Assembly (NCBI RefSeq): GCF_008035925.1
Contig: NZ_CP036264.1
Location: 5,206,402-5,270,401, forward strand
DNA length: 64,000 nt
Reading direction: 5' to 3'
DNA from: Stieleria maiorica
GTDB taxonomy: Bacteria; Planctomycetota; Planctomycetia; Pirellulales; Pirellulaceae
Below, piece by piece: positions 1-9,865 of this stretch (its first letter is position 1; the number at the start of each line of letters is the position of its first letter). The position numbers and the translations under genes are program-made. The notes beneath the pieces were generated by a model. It was not told the origin of the DNA. It saw nothing but the letters and a program-made list of their open reading frames with translations, and made no database searches.

Positions 1-2
1 AG

Positions 3-1304
3 GCCGCTGCCGAGACCAAAGCGGCGACTGAACTGGAGGCGCTTGCCGATGCCGACTACGAGCATCAACAGAAGCAGTGGGAAGAAAAGGTCGCCGCGCT
101 GAGAGCTGCCCACGAAGAGAAGCAAAGACTGGACCGTCAGAATCGGGCTCTCGTCGATGCTCAACTGCGCACCGAAACAACGCGTCAGTACCGGCGAATG
201 ATCACCGAGAAGAAGGAAAAAATCAAAATCATTCAGCGGCAACTCGACCAAGAGTCCGAGAAATTCACGACGTTGCTTGATGATTCTGCCAAGCTTCAAT
301 TTGCTCAAGACGACCTCCGTCGCGCGAGCTTGCTGCTGAACAAATTGGAAGACCGAAAGGCGGCGATCAAAACCGAACGCACACAGGCCGATGCGGTACG
401 CTCGGTCTCTCCGGCGACGCCGCCGGGACACCCGGTCGAAGATATCCCCGTCAAGAAACTGCTGGTCGCGTCCGGAGGTGCCTTTGCGATCCCACTGCTG
501 CTCGGTTTGTTGTGGGAGTTCAAGACGAACCGGGTGACCGACACCCATGTTTTGGACTCTTCGCAAGCGATTGCCCCGGTCATCGGCGAACTCGCGCGAT
601 CGCCCAGCACGACCGCCTCGCGTGGATCGAAAGGGCGGAGGATCTTTCAGGAAAGTGTGGACACGATGCGGGCAAATATCTTTCTGTCCAAGCATACCCA
701 GCACTCGCGATCGATCGCGATCGTCAGCTCGATGTCGGGCGAAGGCAAGAGCACCGCGGCGTCGCAATTGGCCATTTCACTCGCAAAATCGAGCGGAAAG
801 ACCGTGCTGTTGGTTGACGCAGACATGCGTTGCCCCGACCAGCACGACCACTTCGGGATCAGCCTGGAACCCGGACTTAGCGGCGTGCTGACCAATCAAG
901 CGACACTCGACGAAGCGATTCAGACGGAACTCGGTGACCTGATTCATATCTTGCCGGCAGGACGTCTGAAAGCCAGCCCGCACCGTTTGATGTCGCCCGA
1001 ATCGATGAAGAGTCTCGTCAGCGACATTCTGGATCGGTACGAGTACGTCATCTTCGACACCGCACCGGTCCTGTCAGCCGGCGAAACGCTCTCGGTTGCC
1101 GCGTCGGTCGACACCACGCTCGTCTGTGCGATGCGAGACGTGACGCGCATGGACAGCGTCATTCGCACGACGCATCGGCTCGAGTCTGCCGGAGCGAACG
1201 TGGCCGGAACCATCTTCAGCGGCGTTACCCCGCGACAATACGCCTACCGCTACGGCGACTACAACTATAGCAACTTCACCAATTTGCCCGGGAGCGCGAC
1301 TTAA
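3..1304 (+). CDS. Chain-length regulator / BY-kinase (Wzc-like), 5' truncated
   Basis: The reading frame is open from the first bases of the window, so the start lies upstream; 433 residues are visible. The first ~145 residues are a charged, heptad-rich coiled coil, as in the periplasmic part of Wzz/GumC-type proteins. A membrane segment follows (about residues 152-171). The cytoplasmic kinase has Walker A GEGKST (about 246-251), Walker A' VLLVDADMR (about 268-276) and Walker B VIFDTAP (about 349-355). It ends in a tyrosine cluster, YAYRYGDYNY (about 412-421), the usual autophosphorylation tail of bacterial tyrosine kinases. Known role of the family: control of polysaccharide polymerisation and export by cycles of tyrosine phosphorylation. 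The phosphatase partner may be the LMW-PTP domain encoded at 25.1-25.5 kb. The family is certain; assignment to the exosortase-A-associated chain-length subfamily is inferred from the neighbours. Confidence 0.93.
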   Translation, partial: AAAETKAATELEALADADYEHQQKQWEEKVAALRAAHEEKQRLDRQNRALVDAQLRTETTRQYRRMITEKKEKIKIIQRQLDQESEKFTTLLDDSAKLQFAQDDLRRASLLLNKLEDRKAAIKTERTQADAVRSVSPATPPGHPVEDIPVKKLLVASGGAFAIPLLLGLLWEFKTNRVTDTHVLDSSQAIAPVIGELARSPSTTASRGSKGRRIFQESVDTMRANIFLSKHTQHSRSIAIVSSMSGEGKSTAASQLAISLAKSSGKTVLLVDADMRCPDQHDHFGISLEPGLSGVLTNQATLDEAIQTELGDLIHILPAGRLKASPHRLMSPESMKSLVSDILDRYEYVIFDTAPVLSAGETLSVAASVDTTLVCAMRDVTRMDSVIRTTHRLESAGANVAGTIFSGVTPRQYAYRYGDYNYSNFTNLPGSAT

Positions 1305-1387
1305 TCAACTTTATTGCTGTCAGAAGTTGCGGTAGGGACTGTCGCACGCTTGATTTTTTGGTTCGACAAACACACCAGTCAGATTAG

Positions 1388-4300
1388 ATGCGAAATTCGG
1401 CGCGTACCGCAGTGGAAACTCATGACGAACATTCAGATCCGGATGCAGCGGAATCAGGGGCCGAGGATTCGGCAGCGAAATCCGCTGAGCCGGTGACTTC
1501 GACTGAGCGAGATTCGGTGGCCGATTCGAGTGATGCAATGGGAACATCAACGACTTCGCCGCCAACCCCCGACTCCATCTCGGAGTTTCACGAAAAAAAG
1601 TTGAAGAACCGCCGTGAAGAGTGGCAGGTCAACCAACGCTTGGCTGTGATTTCAGCGTTGACGTTCGCGGGCATCCTGCTGTTAGGAGCGGCATCGTATT
1701 TCTACAACTCCAGAGCGATCGCGGGGACGCTTCGGATGCAGGCGGAACAAGCTGCCGCCGATGGCGATCTGAAAGAGGAGCTTCGGTGGTGGTCGCGGTA
1801 TTTAATGATCGTCCCGGATGACACCGACGTGATCCTGAGACAGGCATTCGCAGCAGATGATGCCGCGGAGAAGGCCTCAAGCGACGATTTCCCCGATGCC
1901 CTGGCCGACGCACGTCGACAACTCTCCGAATCGCTCGCGCTCCTTCCCAAAAGTCTCGCTGACGAGCAATTGGAGATTCGCAAACGGCTCATTCGCCGTC
2001 TCGTTCAAGCCGGTGGCTATTGGTTTCGCGAAGCGGAACACCAAATCGTTGACGAACTCGATGCAGATCCCGACGATGCTTTTGCCAATAAGGCACTTGC
2101 GTTCGCCTTGTATGGGCAACACAAATCAGATCTCGCTGGGCGGAAAACTCCGCAGTCGCCCCGTGTGGACACGTACTGGCACTGGCTGGCCGACCAGAAC
2201 CCACTGTTGGTTCTGCGGCGGGCCGCTCCACTTTCATCCGAAGGCGAACTCGATTTGATCGGATGTCTGCTGGAGATGTCGCGTACCAATCCGGAGTTCA
2301 TTCGAGAAAACGATTCCATTGCTGCCATCGCTCGACGGCAACCGTCCCGTGTCCAACAATGGCTGCAGGAAATCGGAGACCGAGACCAGGTGATCCGCCA
2401 ATCCCTCGTCGCCCTGCGGACGCTGAACACGGGCCGCGCAAACCTGCTCCTCTACTCCTATGGGGTGCGAGGCGATGAAGCCGATCAAAAGGACGCCGAA
2501 TCCCTCCTGATGAGATCCGCGCCGGATGCAGCGGCAAGGTTGCAGAAATTGATCGCCGACGGCGACGCAACACCTGATTCTGAGACCTCCAGCGATGCCG
2601 TCACCGCGCCGGTCGACGAACGCAAATTGTTGCGGCAAGTACCATCTCAGTATTGGGATTACGAGTTGTTGATGAATGCAGCTCGTTTAGCCAGCTCCAA
2701 AGCCTTCGGTGAAACAACAGCGGAATCGAACGCGGAAAACGGTTCCGGTGGTCAAGCCGATCAAAACCGTTTGGGCGAACTCGCGAGCCAATGGTTTGAA
2801 ACGCTGATGGATTCCGATCTGCCCGAAGTCACCGCGGGAATGCGTGAGAGCACGTTCCATTTCGCCGGACTTCACGCCCTGACGATGGGCGACGACGGTC
2901 TTGCGCTACAGATCTGGCGTCGCGGATTGAAAGAAATCGATGGCAACAACTTGGATCTCAATAGCGTAATCGTGATGCAGTTGGCCCAGTCGGCTGGGAC
3001 CGATGCCGAGCTACAGGCCGCTCATGAGGCGGTCGATTCCTTTGGCCGCGCCATCGATGCCGAAAAAAACCGGCTGCTGCTGTCCACCACCAGAGAGCTC
3101 TCTCAGGCGAAGCGGAATCAGATGGTGCGCGAGATCGACATGGCCATGTGGCGTTACAACGTCGCCAGCGCTGAACTCAGCACTCGCGGTGCCCGTGGGA
3201 CAAAAGAGATCTCCGCGGCAATCGACCAGCTGGAACAAGCGCTCAAAAGTGACGCCGCCGTCACACCCCGAGAGAAGGCACTGGTGGCATCGAACCTCGC
3301 AGCGTTTTACACGCGGATGGAGATGTGGGATCAAGCGGCGCATGTCTTGTCGATCGCACTGGAATTGATGCCCAACGACCTCGAGCTGCGGGCACGCGCA
3401 GGGCAAGCCTGGGCGAAAGCGGGGAATCACCAGCGGGCTGCTGAAAACTGGCGTTTCGTCAGCGGAAGCAACCAACTTGATGTTCGCGTGCGAGCCGCGA
3501 AAGCCGAATTTGACGTCCAACTCCAGACTCCCCCTGACGCGCGGGACTTCTCCAGGCTGCGGACCATGACCAGTAGGCTCCAGCAGGACCTGGACAAAGT
3601 TCTGGCGGAAAAGAATTCGTCTACTGAAAACGCCGACGACGAAATCGCCGAGCTCGAATCAACGGTCCGACTTCTGGCATTGTCAGTGCCTCCGGAGGGT
3701 GGATCACTAGAGAAACACTTGGCGTCGCGAACACACGCACTGAATGTAGATCGATTGGCCGACGAGTTGCCCGACAGCGCCCAAGTCCAAGGCTATGCCG
3801 CCGAGCGATTAGCGGCGATCGACCTGGTGGACCGAGCGGAGCAACGGCTGGTGGAGATGGAGGCGATCCTGGGAATTGACGCTCTTCCTGTACTGATGGT
3901 GAGGGCTCGGATCGATGCCGCCCGCGGGAAACCCGCCGAGGCGGCGAAGCGACTATTGGGAAAGGCCGGCAGTAGCCCCCAAGAGCAGGTGAGGATCGCA
4001 CACGCAGCGTCCGCGTTGTTCCTCATGGCCAACGACATGAAGAACTCGTACGAGGCGCTGCAGCGAGTTCCCGAGGACCATCGGCTTCCTGTCGACTTTT
4101 ACCGCTTGTACCGATTGGCGGATCAGCTCGCATCATCCGCACCTGAAGCTTCCGAGGCCGCATCTTATCGGAAGCAAGCAGAGCAATGGACCGACAAATT
4201 GCGACTGATGAAAAGCACCGGGGACGAGGGATCACGGTCGGCTGACCCGGGATCGTATTGGCGAATGATCGTGGTTGAGCAGGAAATGAGTGAATTGCGA

Positions 4301-6571
4301 GACGTCGACGGAACGATTTCGCGGAATGACCCCAAGGTGCGAGAACTGACGGAATTGCTCGACGAAATCTTGGTTCAACGGCCGCATTGGGGGCGAGCCC
4401 TTTCAATGCAGGGCCAACTCTTGGCAGTCTTGGGCCGTTCCGAAGAGGCTGTCGAGCAACTTCGCACGGGCATCGCGGCCGGTGATAGGACTTACGAGAC
4501 GCGTCAATTGCTGCTTGAGCAGTTGGTGAAACTGGGAAGAGGTGACGAGGTCTACGGCGAGTTAAAAAAATTGGCCAATCCGTTGCCTGCCGTCGCCAGT
4601 TTGTACTCGACCAGCGACATCCGGGAAGACCTCGGACGCGGAGATTTGCTGGCCGCCGTGGATCGTGCGCGCAAGAGTATCGAAGACCATCCCAACGACA
4701 TGTTTCCCCTCGCGGTGTTCGCTCAGGTCTCATCTGCCGCTGTGGATTTGCACCGGCAAGCGAGGTCATTGGGTAACGAAAGCGAAATGCTGAGCAAAGA
4801 ACAGGAAATCGCGTTGATCGACGAAGCGCGAGAGGCGCTGAAAAAAGCGGAGTCACTCTCCCAGGAGAATGAGTTCGTCATCGCCGAGGCCGCATTGCAA
4901 CTTGAGTTTCGCCACGGGACGCCCGAAGCGATTGACGCGACCTGGGCAAGAATCGAGCAGTCGTCTCTGCCCTCACATCAACGAGCAGTACTACATGCCC
5001 GGTACTTGCTCTCCAAGGGTGACCTTGATGGTGCAATCGAGAAGCTGGACTTGTCCAATCAAATGATGCCATCGATCTCAAAATTGCTTCAGTTGGCTCA
5101 GTTGTATCAAACACAAAACCGATCGTCCGAGCTTATCGAAACGCTTCGCCGTGCGGTTCGACTGGCCCCTGATCGTGAAGATGTGCGGACCGAACTGGCC
5201 AAAGCACTTGTGATTCATGCGGCAGCAGACACCGACTGGGACGAAGTGGAAAGTCTGTTGCAGGACGGGAGTCGAAGCATTGCCAACAGCCGCTTCCTCT
5301 ATGCGGTCCTCTTGAGCGCACGTGGCGGAGAGGAAGAACTACAGCAGGCCCTTGCGATTTCTCGTGAACTTTCTGCTGACGAACAGGTTTCCAATCATGG
5401 TGCCGACGCACTTCAGTTTTCGGTACTGCATAAATTGATCGAGCAATTGGATTCCAGTGACACCACGGAGGAATCGACGCTCCGCGATCGATACCTCGAT
5501 GAGATGCGCCAAGTAGCTCGGCATTTGTCGGAAGCCGAAAACGCGTCTTCGGTGGACCTCCATCGGTATGCCGCGTTCTTATTGCAGTACGGGAACGATG
5601 ACGATCTTGAATCGGTAAAGTCCATCGCGATTCGGTTGCGTGCGGTCCCGGACGGAATCGTTGCATCACTCGATTTGTTGATCCGATACAGCCAGCGTTC
5701 CGGTAATTTTGATGACGTTTCGCGTGTCGTCCAGGATTGGGCGACAAAGGTAAAAAGCGAACAGTCCGGCCTCCGCCCCGGTGAGGTCGAGTCGACCGCG
5801 GGACGTGTTTTGATGAGATTCGAATTAAATGAGGAAGCTCTGGATTGGTATAAGAACGCCTACGAATTGAATCCGGACGCGGTGGGAAGCTATGTGATTG
5901 CGTTGGGGGCATCTCAGCAACATCACAAAGCCGCCGAAATCGCCGCGGCACACTATGAAAAGCACGGTGATGTAACATCCGCTCGATTGTTGGTCGAAAC
6001 GCTGTTGGCGGCTAATTCGATTCGGTCGATCACGAAACACTCCGCCTTGGTGATTTCATCGATCAAACGGCATGATCGGGATGCTCCCTTGCTGGAAGGT
6101 GTCGCAACGCTGCTGACGCAGCAAGGTAAACCCGAAGAAGCAGTCAAGCTGTACCACCGAGTTTTGGCGCTGGATCCGCTACGCGTCCGATCGCTTAACA
6201 ACATTGCGATGGCGTACGCGGAAATCCCGGGGATGGCTGTCGAAGGAATCACACCGATCGATCGAGCTTTGAAACTGACGCGACGCAATCCCGAACTGTT
6301 GGACACCAAAGGCTTCGTTCTGATGAAAGCCGGTCGCGTCAACGAAGCGTTGGAAGTATTCGACGAGGCCATCCAATCCGTCGGCGGTTCCGAGCCGCGT
6401 TATCAGTTTCACAAGATTCTGGCCTTCAAGGCCTTGGGCCGCGACAAGGACGCGCAGCAGTTGTGGAAACAACTTGATGTCAAAGCCCTTGATTTGAATG
6501 GACTCACCAAGGAAGAACAAAAACAGCTTCAAGAGATGGTGGATAACTCCCAAACACTACAAGTCAACTGA
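1388..6571 (+). CDS. Giant membrane-anchored TPR-repeat protein (1727 aa)
   Basis: The first ~79 residues are an acidic Ser/Thr-rich cytoplasmic segment. One membrane helix follows (about residues 85-105), then over 1600 residues of helical-hairpin repeats on the far side of the membrane. Recognisable TPR units are clearest at the C-terminus, for example around residues 1575-1690 (EEAVKLYHRVLALDPLRVRS; NEALEVFDEAIQ). TPR proteins with an N-terminal anchor occur in exosortase-associated EPS loci (PrsT-like) and in AlgK/BcsC-like secretion scaffolds, where they bridge inner-membrane synthase and outer-membrane export parts. No enzymatic motif is visible. It lies 83 bases after the BY-kinase and probably shares its transcript. 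The ATG at 1388 is the first in-frame ATG. The precise role is inferred from position. Confidence 0.9.
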   Translation: MRNSARTAVETHDEHSDPDAAESGAEDSAAKSAEPVTSTERDSVADSSDAMGTSTTSPPTPDSISEFHEKKLKNRREEWQVNQRLAVISALTFAGILLLGAASYFYNSRAIAGTLRMQAEQAAADGDLKEELRWWSRYLMIVPDDTDVILRQAFAADDAAEKASSDDFPDALADARRQLSESLALLPKSLADEQLEIRKRLIRRLVQAGGYWFREAEHQIVDELDADPDDAFANKALAFALYGQHKSDLAGRKTPQSPRVDTYWHWLADQNPLLVLRRAAPLSSEGELDLIGCLLEMSRTNPEFIRENDSIAAIARRQPSRVQQWLQEIGDRDQVIRQSLVALRTLNTGRANLLLYSYGVRGDEADQKDAESLLMRSAPDAAARLQKLIADGDATPDSETSSDAVTAPVDERKLLRQVPSQYWDYELLMNAARLASSKAFGETTAESNAENGSGGQADQNRLGELASQWFETLMDSDLPEVTAGMRESTFHFAGLHALTMGDDGLALQIWRRGLKEIDGNNLDLNSVIVMQLAQSAGTDAELQAAHEAVDSFGRAIDAEKNRLLLSTTRELSQAKRNQMVREIDMAMWRYNVASAELSTRGARGTKEISAAIDQLEQALKSDAAVTPREKALVASNLAAFYTRMEMWDQAAHVLSIALELMPNDLELRARAGQAWAKAGNHQRAAENWRFVSGSNQLDVRVRAAKAEFDVQLQTPPDARDFSRLRTMTSRLQQDLDKVLAEKNSSTENADDEIAELESTVRLLALSVPPEGGSLEKHLASRTHALNVDRLADELPDSAQVQGYAAERLAAIDLVDRAEQRLVEMEAILGIDALPVLMVRARIDAARGKPAEAAKRLLGKAGSSPQEQVRIAHAASALFLMANDMKNSYEALQRVPEDHRLPVDFYRLYRLADQLASSAPEASEAASYRKQAEQWTDKLRLMKSTGDEGSRSADPGSYWRMIVVEQEMSELRDVDGTISRNDPKVRELTELLDEILVQRPHWGRALSMQGQLLAVLGRSEEAVEQLRTGIAAGDRTYETRQLLLEQLVKLGRGDEVYGELKKLANPLPAVASLYSTSDIREDLGRGDLLAAVDRARKSIEDHPNDMFPLAVFAQVSSAAVDLHRQARSLGNESEMLSKEQEIALIDEAREALKKAESLSQENEFVIAEAALQLEFRHGTPEAIDATWARIEQSSLPSHQRAVLHARYLLSKGDLDGAIEKLDLSNQMMPSISKLLQLAQLYQTQNRSSELIETLRRAVRLAPDREDVRTELAKALVIHAAADTDWDEVESLLQDGSRSIANSRFLYAVLLSARGGEEELQQALAISRELSADEQVSNHGADALQFSVLHKLIEQLDSSDTTEESTLRDRYLDEMRQVARHLSEAENASSVDLHRYAAFLLQYGNDDDLESVKSIAIRLRAVPDGIVASLDLLIRYSQRSGNFDDVSRVVQDWATKVKSEQSGLRPGEVESTAGRVLMRFELNEEALDWYKNAYELNPDAVGSYVIALGASQQHHKAAEIAAAHYEKHGDVTSARLLVETLLAANSIRSITKHSALVISSIKRHDRDAPLLEGVATLLTQQGKPEEAVKLYHRVLALDPLRVRSLNNIAMAYAEIPGMAVEGITPIDRALKLTRRNPELLDTKGFVLMKAGRVNEALEVFDEAIQSVGGSEPRYQFHKILAFKALGRDKDAQQLWKQLDVKALDLNGLTKEEQKQLQEMVDNSQTLQVN

Positions 6572-6587
6572 CCCGAGATTCCATACC

Positions 6588-6613
6588 AAGGGTGATCAAG
6601 ACCTATCACTTTT
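6588..6613 (+). terminator. Possible weak intrinsic terminator/attenuator
   Basis: Just after the TPR gene, AAGGGTGAT and ATCACTTTT can form a 9-bp stem (two G-U pairs) with an 8-base loop, the 3' arm running into T residues. The stem is AT/GU rich, so it may act only as an attenuator between the TPR gene and the EpsI-like gene. Only the inverted repeat is directly visible. Confidence 0.35.
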
Positions 6614-6665
6614 ACGTGCAAGCTGGATGCTTCCGAACCCCATTCATGATTAATGTCGCATATTG

Positions 6666-7313
6666 ATGCCTAGTACAACTGCACCTCAAATCGGATCGCG
6701 CCGGCAGGTCTTTGCTTCGCTGTTGGTATTAACGCTGTTGTCCGGCGTCGTTCACGGCGTGCTGGATGGCCGCTGGAGCGTCCATGAAGATAAAGTTGCC
6801 CATGGCAACTTGCTCAATGACCTGCCGGAGTCCTTCGGTGAGTGGACACTCGTCGAACACGGGGATATTCACGAAGGTGCGTTGCAACAATTGAGGTGCT
6901 ACGGGTCGGTCAGGAACGTGTACCGCCACGGACCGACCAACACGCTACTGAATGTTGCCGTGATGTACGGGCCGCGCGGGCCGATCGCGGTTCACACGCC
7001 CGAAGTTTGTTACAGTTCCGAAGGAACCGAACAGACGCGTAAACGATCCAAGGAGACCGTTGAAACGGACAGCGGTCCGAATCAGTTTTGGTCCGTGGAA
7101 TTTGCCCGTAGGGATGACCCGAGTTCAAGATTCGAAGTCTGGTACGGCTGGACGAGTGGTGCCAATTGGACGGCAGCTGAACATCCTCGCTTTTGGTTGA
7201 CTGACGACTTGTACAAAATTCAGTTGTCGGGGCCGTCAACCTATTCATCCTTTTCTCCCTGCAAGTCATTTTTGACTGATTTTTTGCCCCACCTTGAGCA
7301 ACACATCAAGTGA
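6666..7313 (+). CDS. EpsI-domain (exosortase-associated) protein
   Basis: A 215-residue protein with an N-terminal hydrophobic signal/anchor (about residues 14-32), then a globular domain with the EpsI/DUF3485 signature: a conserved Gly-rich strand (MYGPRGPIAVHTPEVCY) containing the His...Cys motif, and a later W-Y-x-W element (EVWYGWTSG). EpsI domains are normally fused to, or encoded beside, the exosortase EpsH/XrtA and are thought to work in the periplasm in EPS assembly or in handling PEP-CTERM proteins. No exosortase is in this window; it would have to be upstream. An in-frame TTG lies directly before the ATG chosen here. The stop overlaps the start region of the sugar transferase. Confidence 0.85.
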   Translation: MPSTTAPQIGSRRQVFASLLVLTLLSGVVHGVLDGRWSVHEDKVAHGNLLNDLPESFGEWTLVEHGDIHEGALQQLRCYGSVRNVYRHGPTNTLLNVAVMYGPRGPIAVHTPEVCYSSEGTEQTRKRSKETVETDSGPNQFWSVEFARRDDPSSRFEVWYGWTSGANWTAAEHPRFWLTDDLYKIQLSGPSTYSSFSPCKSFLTDFLPHLEQHIK

Positions 7314-7324
7314 AGGACGCTACC

Positions 7325-8263
7325 GTGTTTGAATTCAACGATTCCGATTCCGACAGCTCGGTTGCCACCGAGCCCAAGGAACCCGCGCTGCATCGCCCCG
7401 ATCCAACGACCTATCGTGCGTCTGAACCCAGCGCGGTCGCCCGTCGTGGTCGACTGGCGATGAACGCCACGCCAAAAGCCATTCACCCGATCTACTTTCC
7501 CGTCAAATACTTTTGCGAGCGGGTTCTGGCACTGGGTGCTCTGGTGATTGTCGCGCCGGTCATCTTGATTCTGGTGATCCTGGTTCGGGCCACTTCCAAG
7601 GGACCAGGCATCTACCGTCAAGAACGTGTCGGACTGGGACGCAAATCGTTTGATGTGTTTAAGCTTCGCACCATGTACCAGGATGCGGAAGCTGATGGTC
7701 GGGCGAAGTGGAGTCAAAAAGGTGACCCGAGGATTACCCCCTTGGGACGATTCTTGCGGCGAACACACCTCGACGAACTCCCCCAACTATGGAACGTTGT
7801 CATTGGCGACATGTCGCTAACCGGGCCGCGTCCCGAGCGACCATCGATTTGCGAAAAACTCAAGCAACACATTCCAAATTATTACGCGCGCACCGAGGTT
7901 AAACCTGGCATCACCGGACTGGCACAGATCAACCTGGAACCCGATTGCACGATTGACGATGTGCGACGCAAGCAATGCCTGGACCTGCACTACATCCATC
8001 ACGCAAACCTTTGGCTCGACTTACGAATGCTCTTCGCCACCGTGCTTCGGATGATCGGCATTCGGGGGTCGGTCGTAACGCGCTGGATGGGACTTTGCCG
8101 GAAACACGTCATCGAAGCACAGGGCCTGCAGGTCGTGAAAATGCACAGTCGCAGAGAGCCCGATGCGATCGAGGTCGATTTAGCAGTATCGGGTTCGCGA
8201 TCCTCCGAACCATGTTGTGCCGACAAGCGTTTGAGAGTCGATCGGGCCCCCCGCCCCAAGTAG
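7325..8263 (+). CDS. Polyprenyl-phosphate sugar-1-phosphate transferase
   Basis: About 312 residues. A ~60-residue variable N-terminus precedes one re-entrant hydrophobic helix (ERVLALGALVIVAPVILILV) and the bacterial sugar-transferase domain: GxGRKSFDVFKLRTM, the catalytic Asp-Glu in RRTHLDELPQLWNV, SLTGPRPE and KPGITGLAQI. This is the PglC/WcaJ-core type, which moves a sugar-1-phosphate from a nucleotide sugar to undecaprenyl phosphate and so starts the repeat unit. GTG 7325 is preferred because GAAGGA lies 7 bases upstream; GTG 7310, overlapping the previous stop, is an alternative. The sugar used (Glc, Gal or GlcNAc) cannot be read from the sequence. Confidence 0.93.
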   Translation: MFEFNDSDSDSSVATEPKEPALHRPDPTTYRASEPSAVARRGRLAMNATPKAIHPIYFPVKYFCERVLALGALVIVAPVILILVILVRATSKGPGIYRQERVGLGRKSFDVFKLRTMYQDAEADGRAKWSQKGDPRITPLGRFLRRTHLDELPQLWNVVIGDMSLTGPRPERPSICEKLKQHIPNYYARTEVKPGITGLAQINLEPDCTIDDVRRKQCLDLHYIHHANLWLDLRMLFATVLRMIGIRGSVVTRWMGLCRKHVIEAQGLQVVKMHSRREPDAIEVDLAVSGSRSSEPCCADKRLRVDRAPRPK

Positions 8264-8937
8264 TGCGAACGGTCGTTTAGCGAATCGCTGCGGTCGCAGT
8301 GTGCAACATCTGTTAACGTGAGCGCAAGAGCGTCGCCTAAAATAGTGGCCGCCCCAATATGGTCACTCACCGAGCCTGCCGGCCGCCACCGCGCGTCGGT
8401 CTTATCAAAAGGGTTTCAAGCTTTTCCGGATTAGTTGTTTGTGCTCGAGCAATTGATGTTCGGCATCTCATCGCAATGGAATGAAGTTTTGCTGGCTGCA
8501 GCAAGCGATCTGTGCAGCCCACCGTCCGGAGCAATTCGGCGGAAGTTGACGGAAGCCGAAACCCAACGGGTGTGGTCCCTCACTGCAAGACGTTTCAATC
8601 TCCGCCAGGTCTGACTTGAGTCGCAGTAACTGGCGAAATTGGCGTGATCACTGCATCCCGACCAAGCCTACGGCGCTTCACGAAGAAGTCGCATTGAGAG
8701 CGGAATCTGCTTTCTCATGATGAACGGATGCACTATTTTAGCAATCGTTTCGGGGGGCTTGAACATCACTGCCACCCACGTGGACGAAGTCCGCGCATTT
8801 GAGAGCGGTGTTCACTCGGTAAGAAGAAATCGGTTGCCAACGGGCAACGGTTGCCATGCGGTCAACCGCTGCTATTGTTCGTCTTGAAGCCTGCCATTGA
8901 GATGGCGTTGTTCTCCCCACCATCAGTCGATTCAACA
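8264..8937 (+). other. Gene-free stretch with small palindromes
   Basis: No ORF with coding character lies here. Two short perfect hairpins are visible: TTGCTG-GCTG-CAGCAA at 8489-8504 and GTTGCC-AACG-GGCAAC at 8833-8848, the second followed at once by another GTTGCC (8850-8855) that could pair alternatively. The stretch probably carries the promoter of the operon starting with the deacetylase, but I could not identify a convincing -35/-10 pair or a sigma-54 element. Confidence 0.5.
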
Positions 8938-9801
8938 ATGCTTAGCGCGTTCACCGTCGATGTCGAAGACTATTTCCAAGTTTCGGCCTTTGCTGATCGT
9001 GTCTGTCGCAAGGATTGGGACAAATATGAGTGTCGTGTCGAGGCAAACACCGACCGGCTGCTCTCGATTCTGGACACACACAATGTTCGCGGCACATTCT
9101 TCATTCTCGGCTGGGTCGCCGAACGCTATCCAAATCTGGTGAGACGAATTGCACACGCAGGCCATGAGCTGGCCTCTCATGGCTATTGGCATCAGCTGGT
9201 GTATGAACTCTCACCGGCTGAATTCGCCAAAGACATCACCGACAGCAAAGACGCCATCGCGTCTGCCTGCGGCATCGAAGTCAACGCCTATCGGGCCCCC
9301 AGTTTTTCCATCGTGGAAGAATCCCTGTGGGCGTTGGACATCCTTGCCGAATACGACTTTCGGATCGATTCGAGTATCTTTCCGATCGGCGGCCACGACC
9401 GCTACGGTTTGGCCGATGCCCCCAAGGAAATTCATGACATCGAGACGCCGCACGGAACGGTCCGGGAATTCCCACCGTCGGCCTGGAGTCAGGGACGGAT
9501 CCACATTCCGATCGGCGGCGGATACTTTCGACTTTTCCCGTTTCAGTTGACACAGCGTGCCATACAAGCGGTTTGCTCGGCCGGGCGGCCGGCGATGTTC
9601 TACACGCACCCTTGGGAATTTGATCCCGATCAACCCAAATTGTCGGGACTCGGGCATGCGACCCGTTTTCGCCATTACGTCGGTCTCAAACGCACGCAAG
9701 CCAGATTGATTCGATTGCTCGATAGCTTTGAATTTGGAACGATGTCGGACGTGTTGGGCATGGACGTGGCACGCGAAACTCTGGCCTGCCGCGCGGTCTA
9801 G
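8938..9801 (+). CDS. XrtA-type polysaccharide deacetylase (NodB fold, DUF3473 tail)
   Basis: The protein begins with the family's typical start (FTVDVEDYFQV, Asp8 and Asp11), followed by the NodB core TFFILGWVAERYPNLV and the metal-binding H-x3-H in SHGYWH (His81, His85). A YRAPSFSI strand and the DUF3473 tail (REFPPSAW, PIGGGYFR, FYTHPWEFDPDQPK) follow. This matches the deacetylase found in exosortase-A EPS loci, predicted to remove N- or O-acetyl groups from the polymer. ATG 8938 is chosen because it abuts the conserved domain; ATG 8902 or TTG 8851 would add 12 or 29 unconserved residues. No signal peptide is visible, as is usual in the family. Confidence 0.9.
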   Translation: MLSAFTVDVEDYFQVSAFADRVCRKDWDKYECRVEANTDRLLSILDTHNVRGTFFILGWVAERYPNLVRRIAHAGHELASHGYWHQLVYELSPAEFAKDITDSKDAIASACGIEVNAYRAPSFSIVEESLWALDILAEYDFRIDSSIFPIGGHDRYGLADAPKEIHDIETPHGTVREFPPSAWSQGRIHIPIGGGYFRLFPFQLTQRAIQAVCSAGRPAMFYTHPWEFDPDQPKLSGLGHATRFRHYVGLKRTQARLIRLLDSFEFGTMSDVLGMDVARETLACRAV

Positions 9802-9865
9802 CAGGACAGCGCCACTTTGCACAACAACGACTGCAAATCGTCGGTCAAACGTAGCTACCAATTGA

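Noticed and set aside
4023-4856. 277-codon open frame on the - strand within the TPR gene (also 5133-5978)
   Set aside because: Arg/Pro/Ser-rich antisense shadows of the TPR gene with no recognisable motif or plausible start site.
8590-8660. Sigma-54 promoter before the XrtA-type deacetylase
   Set aside because: TGGC-like and TTGC-like words occur but not with the required GG-N10-GC spacing.
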